From assembly GCA_963762525.1 (NCBI GenBank), contig CAVXKT010000011.1:62001-126000 (forward strand): a stretch of 64,000 bases of DNA. Direction: 5' to 3'. The translations under genes were made by a program, and so were the position numbers. Positions within the stretch are counted from its first letter, which is position 1; every line of letters starts with the position of its first letter. Below, in pieces: positions 54,471 through 61,800 of this stretch. The notes below the pieces were generated by a model. That model did no database searches, had not been told where the DNA came from, and saw only the letters and a list, made by a program, of their open reading frames with translations. This DNA comes from DATFDN01 sp963762525. GTDB taxonomy: Bacteria; Pseudomonadota; Alphaproteobacteria; Acetobacterales; Acetobacteraceae.

Positions 54471-55208
54471 TCACGCCATCGCCATGCCGCCATTAACGTG
54501 CAGCGTCGCGCCGGTGATCCAGCCGGCCTCGTCGGAAGCGAGATAGACCACGGCAGCGGCGACATCTTCCGGCTGGCCCAGCCGGGCCAGCGGGATCGCC
54601 TCGGCGATCCGCGCGCGCTGCGATTCCGATAGAGCGTCGGTCATCGGGGTGACGACGAAGCCGGGCGCCACCGCGTTCACCGTGACGCCGCGCGGCGCCA
54701 CCTCGCGCGCCAGCGCGCGGGTAAGCCCGAGTAGCCCGGCCTTGGCGGCGGCGTAGTTGGCTTGTCCGGGATTGCCGATGGAGCCGACGACACTGCCGAT
54801 GTTGACGATGCGCCCGGCCCGGCGGCGCAGCATGCCACGCAGGACCGCCCGGGCCAGTCGGAACGGCGCCGAGAGATCGACATCCAGGACCGCCTGCCAG
54901 TCGGCGTCGGTCATGCGGAGCGCCAGCATGTCGCGCGTCAGGCCGGCGTTGTTGACCAAAATATGCAGCGGGCCGGCGGCGGCCTCGGCGGTCGCGATCA
55001 GGGGATCGGCGGCGGCCGGATCGGCAAGGTCCGCCGGGCAGACGGCGGCGCGCTCGCCGAGCTCGCTCGCCAGCGCCTCCAGCACCTGCCGCCGGGTGCC
55101 CGACAACGCCACGTGCGCGCCGGCGGCGTGCAACGCCCGCGCGATCGCAGCGCCGATACCGCCCGAGGCGCCGGTGACCAGCGCCGCCTTGCCGTCGAGC
55201 CGGAACAT
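54471..55208 (-). CDS. fabG: 3-oxoacyl-ACP reductase
   Basis: A 245-residue SDR. 'ALVTGASGGIGAAIARALHA' binding loop, 'LVNNAGLTRDMLALRMTDAD', catalytic Ser 'IVNIGSVVGSIGNPGQ', 'ANYAAAKAGLLGLTRALARE' Tyr-Lys, C-terminal 'ATLHVNGGMAMA'. NADPH-dependent reduction of beta-ketoacyl-ACP. The internal ATG 55208 is the family start. It follows fabD after a 29-base gap. Confidence 0.95.
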   Translation of the reverse strand: MFRLDGKAALVTGASGGIGAAIARALHAAGAHVALSGTRRQVLEALASELGERAAVCPADLADPAAADPLIATAEAAAGPLHILVNNAGLTRDMLALRMTDADWQAVLDVDLSAPFRLARAVLRGMLRRRAGRIVNIGSVVGSIGNPGQANYAAAKAGLLGLTRALAREVAPRGVTVNAVAPGFVVTPMTDALSESQRARIAEAIPLARLGQPEDVAAAVVYLASDEAGWITGATLHVNGGMAMA

Positions 55209-55237
55209 GGCACTCCCCGAATGCCTCGCCAATCGCC

Positions 55238-56200
55238 TTACAGCGTCTTCAGCACCACCTCGATCTCCGCCGGCGTGCCGGCGGCGGCCGTCGTCGCGTC
55301 CGGGACGATGCGCCGGATCAGATTGCTCAACACCTTGCCGGGGCCGAGTTCGACAAAGCTATCGACGCCGAGCGCCGTCATCGCCTGCACCGATTCGCGC
55401 CAGCGCACGGTTGCCGTAACCTGCCGGACCAGCAAATCGCGGATCACCGTCGGATCGGTCGCCTTGGCGGCGGAGGCGTTGGCGATCAGCGGCACCATCG
55501 GCGGCGCGGGAAGGGCGGCATCCAGCGCCTCAGCCATGACGTCGGCGGCGGGCGCCATCAACGCGCAGTGAAACGGCGCCGAGACCGGCAGCAACATCGC
55601 CCGACGCACGCCGCGCCTCCGGGCGATCTCCACCGCGCGTTCGATCGCCGGGCGGGCACCGGAAATCACCACCTGGCCGCCGCCATTATCGTTCGCCGGC
55701 TCCACCACCTCCCGGTCTTCGGTTTCCGGCACGCGGGAGGCCTCCTCGCAGATCGAAGCGGCCTCCTCCAGTTCGATCCCGAGCAGCGCCGCCATGGCGC
55801 CGGCGCCCGCCGGCACGGCGCGCTGCATCGCCTCGCCGCGCAGCCGCAATAGGCGCGCGGTATCGGCCAACGCGAATCCCCCGGCGGCGCACAAGGCGCT
55901 GTACTCGCCGAGCGAGTGCCCCGCGACCACGCCCGCCCGGTCGCGAAGCCGGAAGTTGCCTTCGCTCTCCAGCACCCGCAGCACGGCGAGCGACATCGCC
56001 ATCAGCGCCGGCTGCGTGTTCTCGGTCAACGTGAGTTCGTCGGCCGGCCCCTCGAACATCAATTTCGAAAGCCGCTGCCTGAGCGTCTCGTCCACCTCCC
56101 CGAACACCTCGCGGGCGGGCGCGAAGGCGGCGGCGAGATCGCGGCCCATGCCGACCGACTGACTGCCTTGGCCGGGGAAGACGAACGCGTGGACGGGCAT
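55238..56200 (-). CDS. fabD: Malonyl-CoA-ACP transacylase
   Basis: A 320-residue enzyme that loads malonate onto ACP. 'FVFPGQGSQSVGMGRDLAAA', nucleophile Ser96 in 'VVAGHSLGEYSALCAAGGFA', His in 'VSAPFHCALMAPAADVMAEA', and 'FVELGPGKVLSNLIRRI'. First gene of the leftward fab operon. Divergent from the esterase at 56304. Confidence 0.96.
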   Translation of the reverse strand: MPVHAFVFPGQGSQSVGMGRDLAAAFAPAREVFGEVDETLRQRLSKLMFEGPADELTLTENTQPALMAMSLAVLRVLESEGNFRLRDRAGVVAGHSLGEYSALCAAGGFALADTARLLRLRGEAMQRAVPAGAGAMAALLGIELEEAASICEEASRVPETEDREVVEPANDNGGGQVVISGARPAIERAVEIARRRGVRRAMLLPVSAPFHCALMAPAADVMAEALDAALPAPPMVPLIANASAAKATDPTVIRDLLVRQVTATVRWRESVQAMTALGVDSFVELGPGKVLSNLIRRIVPDATTAAAGTPAEIEVVLKTL

Positions 56201-56303
56201 GGATGGCCGGATCCCTCGGACGGATGGATTGCCGTGGCCGCGCGGGGTAACGAGGGGTCACGGTCGTGTCAAATCGGCGCGCCGGCGCGAAGGGAGGTCC
56301 CCG

Positions 56304-57245
56304 GTGCTCGATCCGCAAATCCGCGCCCTGCTCGACAAGGGAACCGGGGTTCCGGCCACGCACACGCTGCCCGTTTCCGAGGCGCGCGAGCAATATGAGG
56401 CGCGGATCGCGGTGATGGCGAAGCCGGCCGCGGTCGGCGATGTGGCGGAACGCGCTATCGACGGTCCCGGCGGCAAGCTGCTGCTGCGCATCTATCGTCC
56501 GCCCGGCGATGGTCCATTCCCGCTCCTGGTGTTCTTTCATGGCAGCGGCTTCGTGGTGTGCAGTCTGAACACGCACGACGGCATGTGCCGCAATCTGTGC
56601 GCCGGCGCCGGCTGCGTGGTGGTGTCGGTGGATTATCGGTTGGCGCCCGAGCATAAGTTTCCCGCCGGCCCTGATGACTGCCTGGCGGCAACGCGATGGG
56701 CCGGCGCGCACGCCGCCGAACTGGGCGCCGATCCCCGGCGCCTCGCCCTCGCCGGCGACAGCGCCGGCGGCACCATGGCGGCCGTCACCGCCCAGCGGCT
56801 GCGCGACGAGGGCGGTCCGGCGCCGCTCGGGCAATTGCTGATCTATCCGGTGACGGACCACTACAGCCGTCCCGGGCCCTCCTATGCGGAGAACGCCGAG
56901 GGCTACGGGCTGACGCGCGATACGATGGTGTGGTTCTGGGACCACTATCTGCGCGACCGCGCGCAAGCCGCGGACCCGCGCGCCGCGCCGGCGCGCGCTG
57001 CCGATCTGGCGCGCCTGCCGCCCGCCCTGATCGTCACCGCCGGATATGATCCGTTGCGCGACGAGGCCGAAGATTATGCGGCCAGGCTGCGCGCCTCCGG
57101 TGTGCCGACGCAGCTGATCCGCTACCCCGGCATGAACCACGGTTTCCTGTTCTGGGTCGGCATCGTCGATATCGCCGGCGAGGCGATGAACGGCTGCTGC
57201 GCATGGCTACGCAAGACGCTGGCCGACACCGCACGAGCGGGCTGA
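56304..57245 (+). CDS. HSL-family alpha/beta-hydrolase (lipase/esterase)
   Basis: A 313-residue carboxylesterase. GTG 56304 follows GGGAGG. The oxyanion loop is 'LVFFHGSGFVVCSLNTHDGM' (HGSGF in place of the usual HGGGF), nucleophile 'LALAGDSAGGTMAAVTAQRL', acid 'VTAGYDPLRDEAEDYA', His 'YPGMNHGFLFWVG'. Likely acts on short-chain esters. Stands alone. Confidence 0.9.
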   Translation: MLDPQIRALLDKGTGVPATHTLPVSEAREQYEARIAVMAKPAAVGDVAERAIDGPGGKLLLRIYRPPGDGPFPLLVFFHGSGFVVCSLNTHDGMCRNLCAGAGCVVVSVDYRLAPEHKFPAGPDDCLAATRWAGAHAAELGADPRRLALAGDSAGGTMAAVTAQRLRDEGGPAPLGQLLIYPVTDHYSRPGPSYAENAEGYGLTRDTMVWFWDHYLRDRAQAADPRAAPARAADLARLPPALIVTAGYDPLRDEAEDYAARLRASGVPTQLIRYPGMNHGFLFWVGIVDIAGEAMNGCCAWLRKTLADTARAG

Positions 57246-57247
57246 GC

Positions 57248-58225
57248 CTATCCGGTCAGCACCGCCTTGCCGATCACCTCGCGGTTGATCACCGCCCGGA
57301 TCGCGTCGGCGGCGCGGTCCAGGGGAAAGCAATGCGAGATGCGCGGGCGTAGCTTGCCCGCAGCCGCCAATTCGAGCAGCGCGCGCGTGTTCGCCGCCGC
57401 CCGCTCCGGCTCATGCTGGCCGAACGCGCCCATGTAGATGCCGATCGCGTCGATCGCCTTGATGAGCAGATAGTTGCTGCGAATCGTTGCCGGATTGCCG
57501 CCGAGGAAACCCAGGATCACCAGCCGCCCGCGATAGGCGAGGCAGCGCAGGGATTCTTCCGTGACGTCGGCGCCGATCGGGTCATAGACGACATCGACGC
57601 CACGCCCGCCGGTGATCTGCTTGACCGCATCGACGAAGCCCGCGCGGTAATCCAGCGCGTGCTCGGCACCCTCCTGCAAACAGGCCCGGCGTTTCTCCTC
57701 GGTGCTGGCGGTGGCGATCACGCGGGCGCCGGTCATGCGCGCGATCCGGATGGCGCCGATGCCGATCCCGCCGGCGGCGCCATGCACCAGCACGAATTCG
57801 CCGGCGGCGAGGCGAGCACGTTGCAGCAGCGCGTGATAGGGCGTGGCGAAGCCGGAGAGGAACACGCCCGCCTCCTCGATGCTCATGCCCGGCGGCACCT
57901 TGTGACAGTCGCCGATGTCGGCGTTTCCCTTTTCGGCGAAGGCGCCGGTCTTGTGCCGGCTCATGACGGCATCGCCCGTCCGAAAACCGCTGACGCCCCG
58001 GCCGACGGCGATCACCTCGCCCGCCGCCTCGCCGCCGGGAATGAACGGCGGCTCGGGGCGGACCTGGTATTTGCCCGCCAGTTGCAGCACGTCCACGTAC
58101 TGCACCCCGCGGGCGCGGATGCGGACTTGAAGCTGCCCCGGCCCGGGTGGCGGCGGGTCGGGCAACTCTCGCATCGCCAGCACCTCGGGGCCGCCGAACG
58201 CCTCGCACATCACCGCCCGCATCAT
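57248..58225 (-). CDS. Zinc-free MDR family oxidoreductase (quinone reductase-like)
   Basis: A 325-residue medium-chain dehydrogenase. 'MRAVMCEAFGGPEVLAMREL', 'GGEAAGEVIAVGRGVSGFRT', Rossmann 'VLVHGAAGGIGIGAIRIARM', 'GGRGVDVVYDPIGADVTEES', 'RGRLVILGFLGG'. It has no catalytic zinc Cys/His set, as in NADPH:quinone oxidoreductases. Start ATG 58225 or 58222. Its stop is 2 bases from the convergent esterase stop. Confidence 0.9.
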   Translation of the reverse strand: MMRAVMCEAFGGPEVLAMRELPDPPPPGPGQLQVRIRARGVQYVDVLQLAGKYQVRPEPPFIPGGEAAGEVIAVGRGVSGFRTGDAVMSRHKTGAFAEKGNADIGDCHKVPPGMSIEEAGVFLSGFATPYHALLQRARLAAGEFVLVHGAAGGIGIGAIRIARMTGARVIATASTEEKRRACLQEGAEHALDYRAGFVDAVKQITGGRGVDVVYDPIGADVTEESLRCLAYRGRLVILGFLGGNPATIRSNYLLIKAIDAIGIYMGAFGQHEPERAAANTRALLELAAAGKLRPRISHCFPLDRAADAIRAVINREVIGKAVLTG

Positions 58226-58340
58226 GCTTCTCCGTCCGCCACGGTTCGAGACTTTACGCGATTGCCGTCGGCGAGCAGTTTGCGCCAGAGAGGGCGTCGG
58301 CAAAATAGCGAGCCCGCCGCCCCGGAGAGGAGAGAGCCCG

Positions 58341-59076
58341 ATGCAACCCGGCCCGAGCGCGGTGCGCGACATTCCGGCGTTCCAGGATCTGCACGCCTCC
58401 GTGCTCGCCGAACTCGACGCGATCAGCGCCGTGATGGAGGTCGCACAGGGTCGCGAGTTGTGTCGGCAAGGCGGTCTTCCGACGCACCTCTTTTATGTGC
58501 TGGAGGGTCGGATCGCGTTGTCGAGCACGGCACCCGACGGCACCGCGGCCGTGGTGGAGGTCATCGATCCGCCGCGCGATTTCGTGCTGGCCTCGGTGAT
58601 GCTGCACATGCCGTATTTGCAGACCGCCCATGTTGTCACCCGCGGCCGCCTGCTGGCGATCGAGCAGGCGGCGCTGCTGGCTTTAATCGAGCGCATTCCG
58701 GAACTTGGCCGGGCGCTGCTCGAATTCGCTCTCGCGCGACTATCGCGACCTGGTGCGCCAGATCCGCGACCTCAAGCTGCGGACCACGGCGCAGCGCCTC
58801 GGCTGCTATCTGCTGGCGCTGGTGCCCGATCCCGGCGCGCACGCGGCCGATCTGCGGCTGCCGTTCGAGAAGGGGCTGCTCGCCGCAAGGCTCGGCTGCC
58901 GGCAGGAAAATCTGTCCCGCGCCTTCGCCGCGCTCCGCGAATTCGGTGTTGAAACGCGGGGCGCGCGCGTGAGCCTGCGCGACATCCCCCGTCTGACCGC
59001 CTACGCGATGCCGGATTACCTGACCGATCCGGAACTGGCCCGTGCCGGCGCGATCGCCGAGTCGGCGCCGGCCTGA
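58341..59076 (+). CDS. Crp/Fnr-family transcriptional regulator (frameshift)
   Basis: About 244 residues. The cyclic-nucleotide-type sensor barrel is 'GRELCRQGGLPTHLFYVLEG' to 'ERIPELGRALLEF'. The dimer helix 'SRDYRDLVRQIRDLKLRTTA' and winged helix 'KGLLAARLGCRQENLSRAFA' follow one frame over, after an extra base near 58732. No Fnr-type N-terminal cysteine cluster. It is divergent from the MDR gene, which it may control. Confidence 0.88.
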
Positions 59077-59897
59077 GTGGCCGCCATCGCCCGCACCTCC
59101 GCGGGCGCGCAGCCGCGCGCGCGCAGCGCCCGCAAGCTCGGAGCGCCGGCGCGCTTCGACAAGCGCCGCCCCTGCGCATCCGCGAGCAGTGCGTGATGCG
59201 CGTAGGACGGCGCGGGCCAGCCCATCAGCGCTTGCAGCAGCCGGTGCAGATCGGTCGCCGGGCGCAGATCGAGGCCGCGCGTGACCAGATCGACGCCTTG
59301 CAGCGCGTCGTCGTGGGTGACGCAGAGATGATAGCTCGCCGGCGCGTCCTTGCGCCCGAGCACGACATCGCCGAACCGCGCCGGGCGGCAGACGGTCCAA
59401 CCCTCACCTCGTTCGTAATAGCGCAGACACCCGGCCTCGCCGAGCGCGCGGCCCATGTCGAGCCGCAGCGCATAAGGCAGGCCGGCCGCAAGACGCGCGC
59501 CCCGCTCCTCGGACGCGAGGCGACGGCAGGTTCCGGGATAGAGCGGCGCGCCATCGGGCGCGTGCGGCGCAGCCGCCGCCGCGGCAACCTCGCGGGCGAT
59601 CTCGGCCCGGGTGCAGAAACAGGGATAGAGCAGCCGGCGCGCCGACAGCGCATCCAGTGCGGCGCGGTACTCGGGGAGGTGCGCCGACTGCACGCGAACC
59701 TCACCGTCCCAATCGAGGCCGAGCCACTGCAAATCTTCAACGATGGCGGCGGCGAATTCGGGGCGGCAGCGGATGCGGTCGATGTCTTCCAGCCGCAACA
59801 GAAAGCGCTCGCCCCGCTCACGCGCGAACAGCGCCGCCCGGGCATGGCCCAGATGCAGAAATCCGGTCGGACTGGGGGCGAAGCGCGTGGTGGACAC
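59016..59897 (-). CDS. gluQ: Glutamyl-Q tRNA(Asp) synthetase
   Basis: About 293 residues, GluRS catalytic domain only. 'TRFAPSPTGFLHLGHARAAL' with the HIGH-type HLGH, 'RFLLRLEDIDRIRC', zinc Cys in 'YPCFCTRAEIAREV' and 'YPGTCRRLA', 'LADAQGRRLSKRAGAPSLRA' KMSKS-like. It glutamylates queuosine at position 34 of tRNA(Asp). I prefer GTG 59897; ATG 59969 would overlap the divergent esterase. Its last 61 bases overlap the Crp/Fnr tail. Confidence 0.9.
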   Translation of the reverse strand: MSTTRFAPSPTGFLHLGHARAALFARERGERFLLRLEDIDRIRCRPEFAAAIVEDLQWLGLDWDGEVRVQSAHLPEYRAALDALSARRLLYPCFCTRAEIAREVAAAAAAPHAPDGAPLYPGTCRRLASEERGARLAAGLPYALRLDMGRALGEAGCLRYYERGEGWTVCRPARFGDVVLGRKDAPASYHLCVTHDDALQGVDLVTRGLDLRPATDLHRLLQALMGWPAPSYAHHALLADAQGRRLSKRAGAPSLRALRARGCAPAEVRAMAATQAGADSAIAPARASSGSVR

Positions 59898-59946
59898 GCG
59901 ATAAGAGAAGGCGCCCGGCCGGCGCGTTCGCAAGAGGAGAACGAGG

Positions 59947-60597
59947 ATGCTCGATGGCCCCCGTCGCAATCCGGCCGCCGGCGGCGCGGCACGGCAATTG
60001 GTGGTGCTGTGCCACGGCGTCGGCGCCGACGGACACGATCTGATCGACCTCGCCGCCGCCTGGTCGCCGGCGCTGCCGCACGCGGCGTTCGTCGCCCCGA
60101 GCGCGCCCGAGCGTTATGATCAGGATCCGATCGGCTTCGGCCGGCAATGGTTCAGCGTCGCCGATCGCACGCCGTCGGTGATGACGGCGGGCGCGCGCCG
60201 CGCGGCGGCGCTGCTTGATCCGTTCATCGACGCCGAGTTGGCACGCCTGACGCTGCCGCCCGAGGCTTACGCGCTGATGGGCTTCAGTCAGGGCGCAATG
60301 ACGGTTCTGTTTACGGGATTGCGGCGGGCCGGCGCGCCCCGATGCCTTCTCGCTTATTCCGGCGCCCTGCTGGCGCCGGAGGCGCTGGCGAGCGAGGCCA
60401 AAAATCGCGCCCCGATCCTGCTGGTGCACGGCGAGGCCGATGACGTGGTGCCGGTCAGCCGCTCGCGCGATGCCGAGCGGGCGCTGCGTGCGGCCGGATT
60501 CCCGGTCGAGGCCCAGTACGCGCCGGGGCTCGGGCACGGCATCGACGAGGCGGGAATAAGCCGCGGCGCGCTGTTTCTGCAACGCGCGTTCGCATAG
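59947..60597 (+). CDS. Phospholipase/carboxylesterase (dienelactone-hydrolase-like) family protein
   Basis: A 216-residue alpha/beta-hydrolase: 'LVVLCHGVGADGHDLIDLAA', 'FVAPSAPERYDQDPIGFGRQ', nucleophile 'LMGFSQGAMTVLFTGLRRAG', acid 'LVHGEADDVVPVSRSRDAER', His 'YAPGLGHGIDEAG'. It resembles acyl-protein thioesterase/carboxylesterase. Substrate unknown. Confidence 0.9.
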   Translation: MLDGPRRNPAAGGAARQLVVLCHGVGADGHDLIDLAAAWSPALPHAAFVAPSAPERYDQDPIGFGRQWFSVADRTPSVMTAGARRAAALLDPFIDAELARLTLPPEAYALMGFSQGAMTVLFTGLRRAGAPRCLLAYSGALLAPEALASEAKNRAPILLVHGEADDVVPVSRSRDAERALRAAGFPVEAQYAPGLGHGIDEAGISRGALFLQRAFA

Positions 60598-60667
60598 CCT
60601 CCGCGCCCGAAACCCCGAAGCCGCGAGCCACCTGACGGTAATCCCCGGGACGTGCTAGGACGGCCCG

Positions 60668-61267
60668 ATGCCTCGATCTCGTTCGACCGCCCATGCGCTG
60701 CCGCTCGCCGCCGGCGGATTGCTACTGGCGCTCTTGCTGTTCGGCGCCGGACTGTATTTTTGGGCGAGCGGCAGCCCGGCGGCGGCGATCGGCGGTCCGT
60801 TTACGCTGGTGGACGGCAGTGGCCAGACCGTCACCGACCGCACGTTTCGCGGCAAATACATGCTGGTCTATTTCGGCTACACCTATTGCCCCGATGCCTG
60901 CCCGACGACCCTGAACGAGGTCGCCGGCGCGCTCGACCGCATGGGAGCGAAGGGCGCCGACATCCAGCCGCTGTTCATCACCGTCGATCCCGCGCGCGAC
61001 ACGCCCGCGGTCATGAAGCAATACGCAAAGTCGTTCACGCCGCGCCTGATCGGGCTGACCGGCACCGATGCCGAGATCGGCCGGGCGGAGCGCGAATACC
61101 ACGTCTATGCCGCCCGCCATGTCACCGGACCGGGGCCGAACGACTATTCGATGGACCACAGCTCGTTCATGTATCTGATGGGTCGCGACGGCCGCTTCAT
61201 CGCCCCGATCGAGACCGGCGACACGGCGCAGCAACTCGCCGCCACGCTGGCGAAGCTGACGTCGTGA
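60668..61267 (+). CDS. SCO1/SenC family copper chaperone
   Basis: A 199-residue protein anchored by one N-terminal helix ('LPLAAGGLLLALLLFGAG'), with a periplasmic thioredoxin fold. The copper site is Cys74 and Cys78 in 'YTYCPDACPTTLNE' and the His of 'NDYSMDHSSFMYLMGRDG'. It delivers copper to the CuA centre of cytochrome oxidase. Its stop overlaps the PCu(A)C start (TGATG), so the two chaperones are co-translated. Confidence 0.94.
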   Translation: MPRSRSTAHALPLAAGGLLLALLLFGAGLYFWASGSPAAAIGGPFTLVDGSGQTVTDRTFRGKYMLVYFGYTYCPDACPTTLNEVAGALDRMGAKGADIQPLFITVDPARDTPAVMKQYAKSFTPRLIGLTGTDAEIGRAEREYHVYAARHVTGPGPNDYSMDHSSFMYLMGRDGRFIAPIETGDTAQQLAATLAKLTS

Positions 61268-61755
61268 TGGCGCGGGATCCCCTCCCCCTAACCCTTCCCG
61301 CAAGGCGAGGCGGTATTGCTTTGCTCGTTGCGCTGCTCGCGATGGTTCCGCTGGCGGCGGGAGCGCAAGGCGGTCTCAAGGTGGAGAACGCCTGGTCGCG
61401 GCCGGCGATGGCGGGACGGGTCGGCGTCGCGTATCTCACCGTCACCGATACCGGCGCACCGGACCGGCTCACCGGCGCCAGCAGCCCCGCTGCCGCGCGG
61501 GTGGAGCTGCACCAGTCCATGACCGCGAACGGCGTCGCCTCGATGCGCTCGGTGGCAACCCTTCCGGTGGCACCCGGCAAGCCGGCGGTGCTGGCGCCGG
61601 GCGGTTATCACCTGATGCTGATCGGCCTGAAGCAAGCCCTCACGGTGGGCGAGAGCTTCCCGCTGACGCTCGATTTCGCGACCGCCGGCGCCGTCACCAC
61701 CACGGTCACGGTGCGCCCGACCGGCGGGCGGATGAACATGGAGATGGGGCACTGA
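61267..61755 (+). CDS. PCu(A)C-type periplasmic copper chaperone
   Basis: A 162-residue protein with a signal peptide ('LLVALLAMVPLAAGA|QGG'). Copper ligands are in the family pattern: 'VELHQSMTANGVASM' and 'GGYHLMLIGLKQAL'. The first ~16 residues ('MARDPLPLTLPARRGG') look like a translated intergenic repeat, so the ancestral start may be the TTG near 61321; the overlap with SCO1 favours ATG 61267. Works with SCO1 in CuA assembly. Confidence 0.9.
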   Translation: MARDPLPLTLPARRGGIALLVALLAMVPLAAGAQGGLKVENAWSRPAMAGRVGVAYLTVTDTGAPDRLTGASSPAAARVELHQSMTANGVASMRSVATLPVAPGKPAVLAPGGYHLMLIGLKQALTVGESFPLTLDFATAGAVTTTVTVRPTGGRMNMEMGH

Positions 61756-61800
61756 CGGACCTCTACCGAAACCCCGGCGCTGGCGTGTAGGCTCCGCGCA

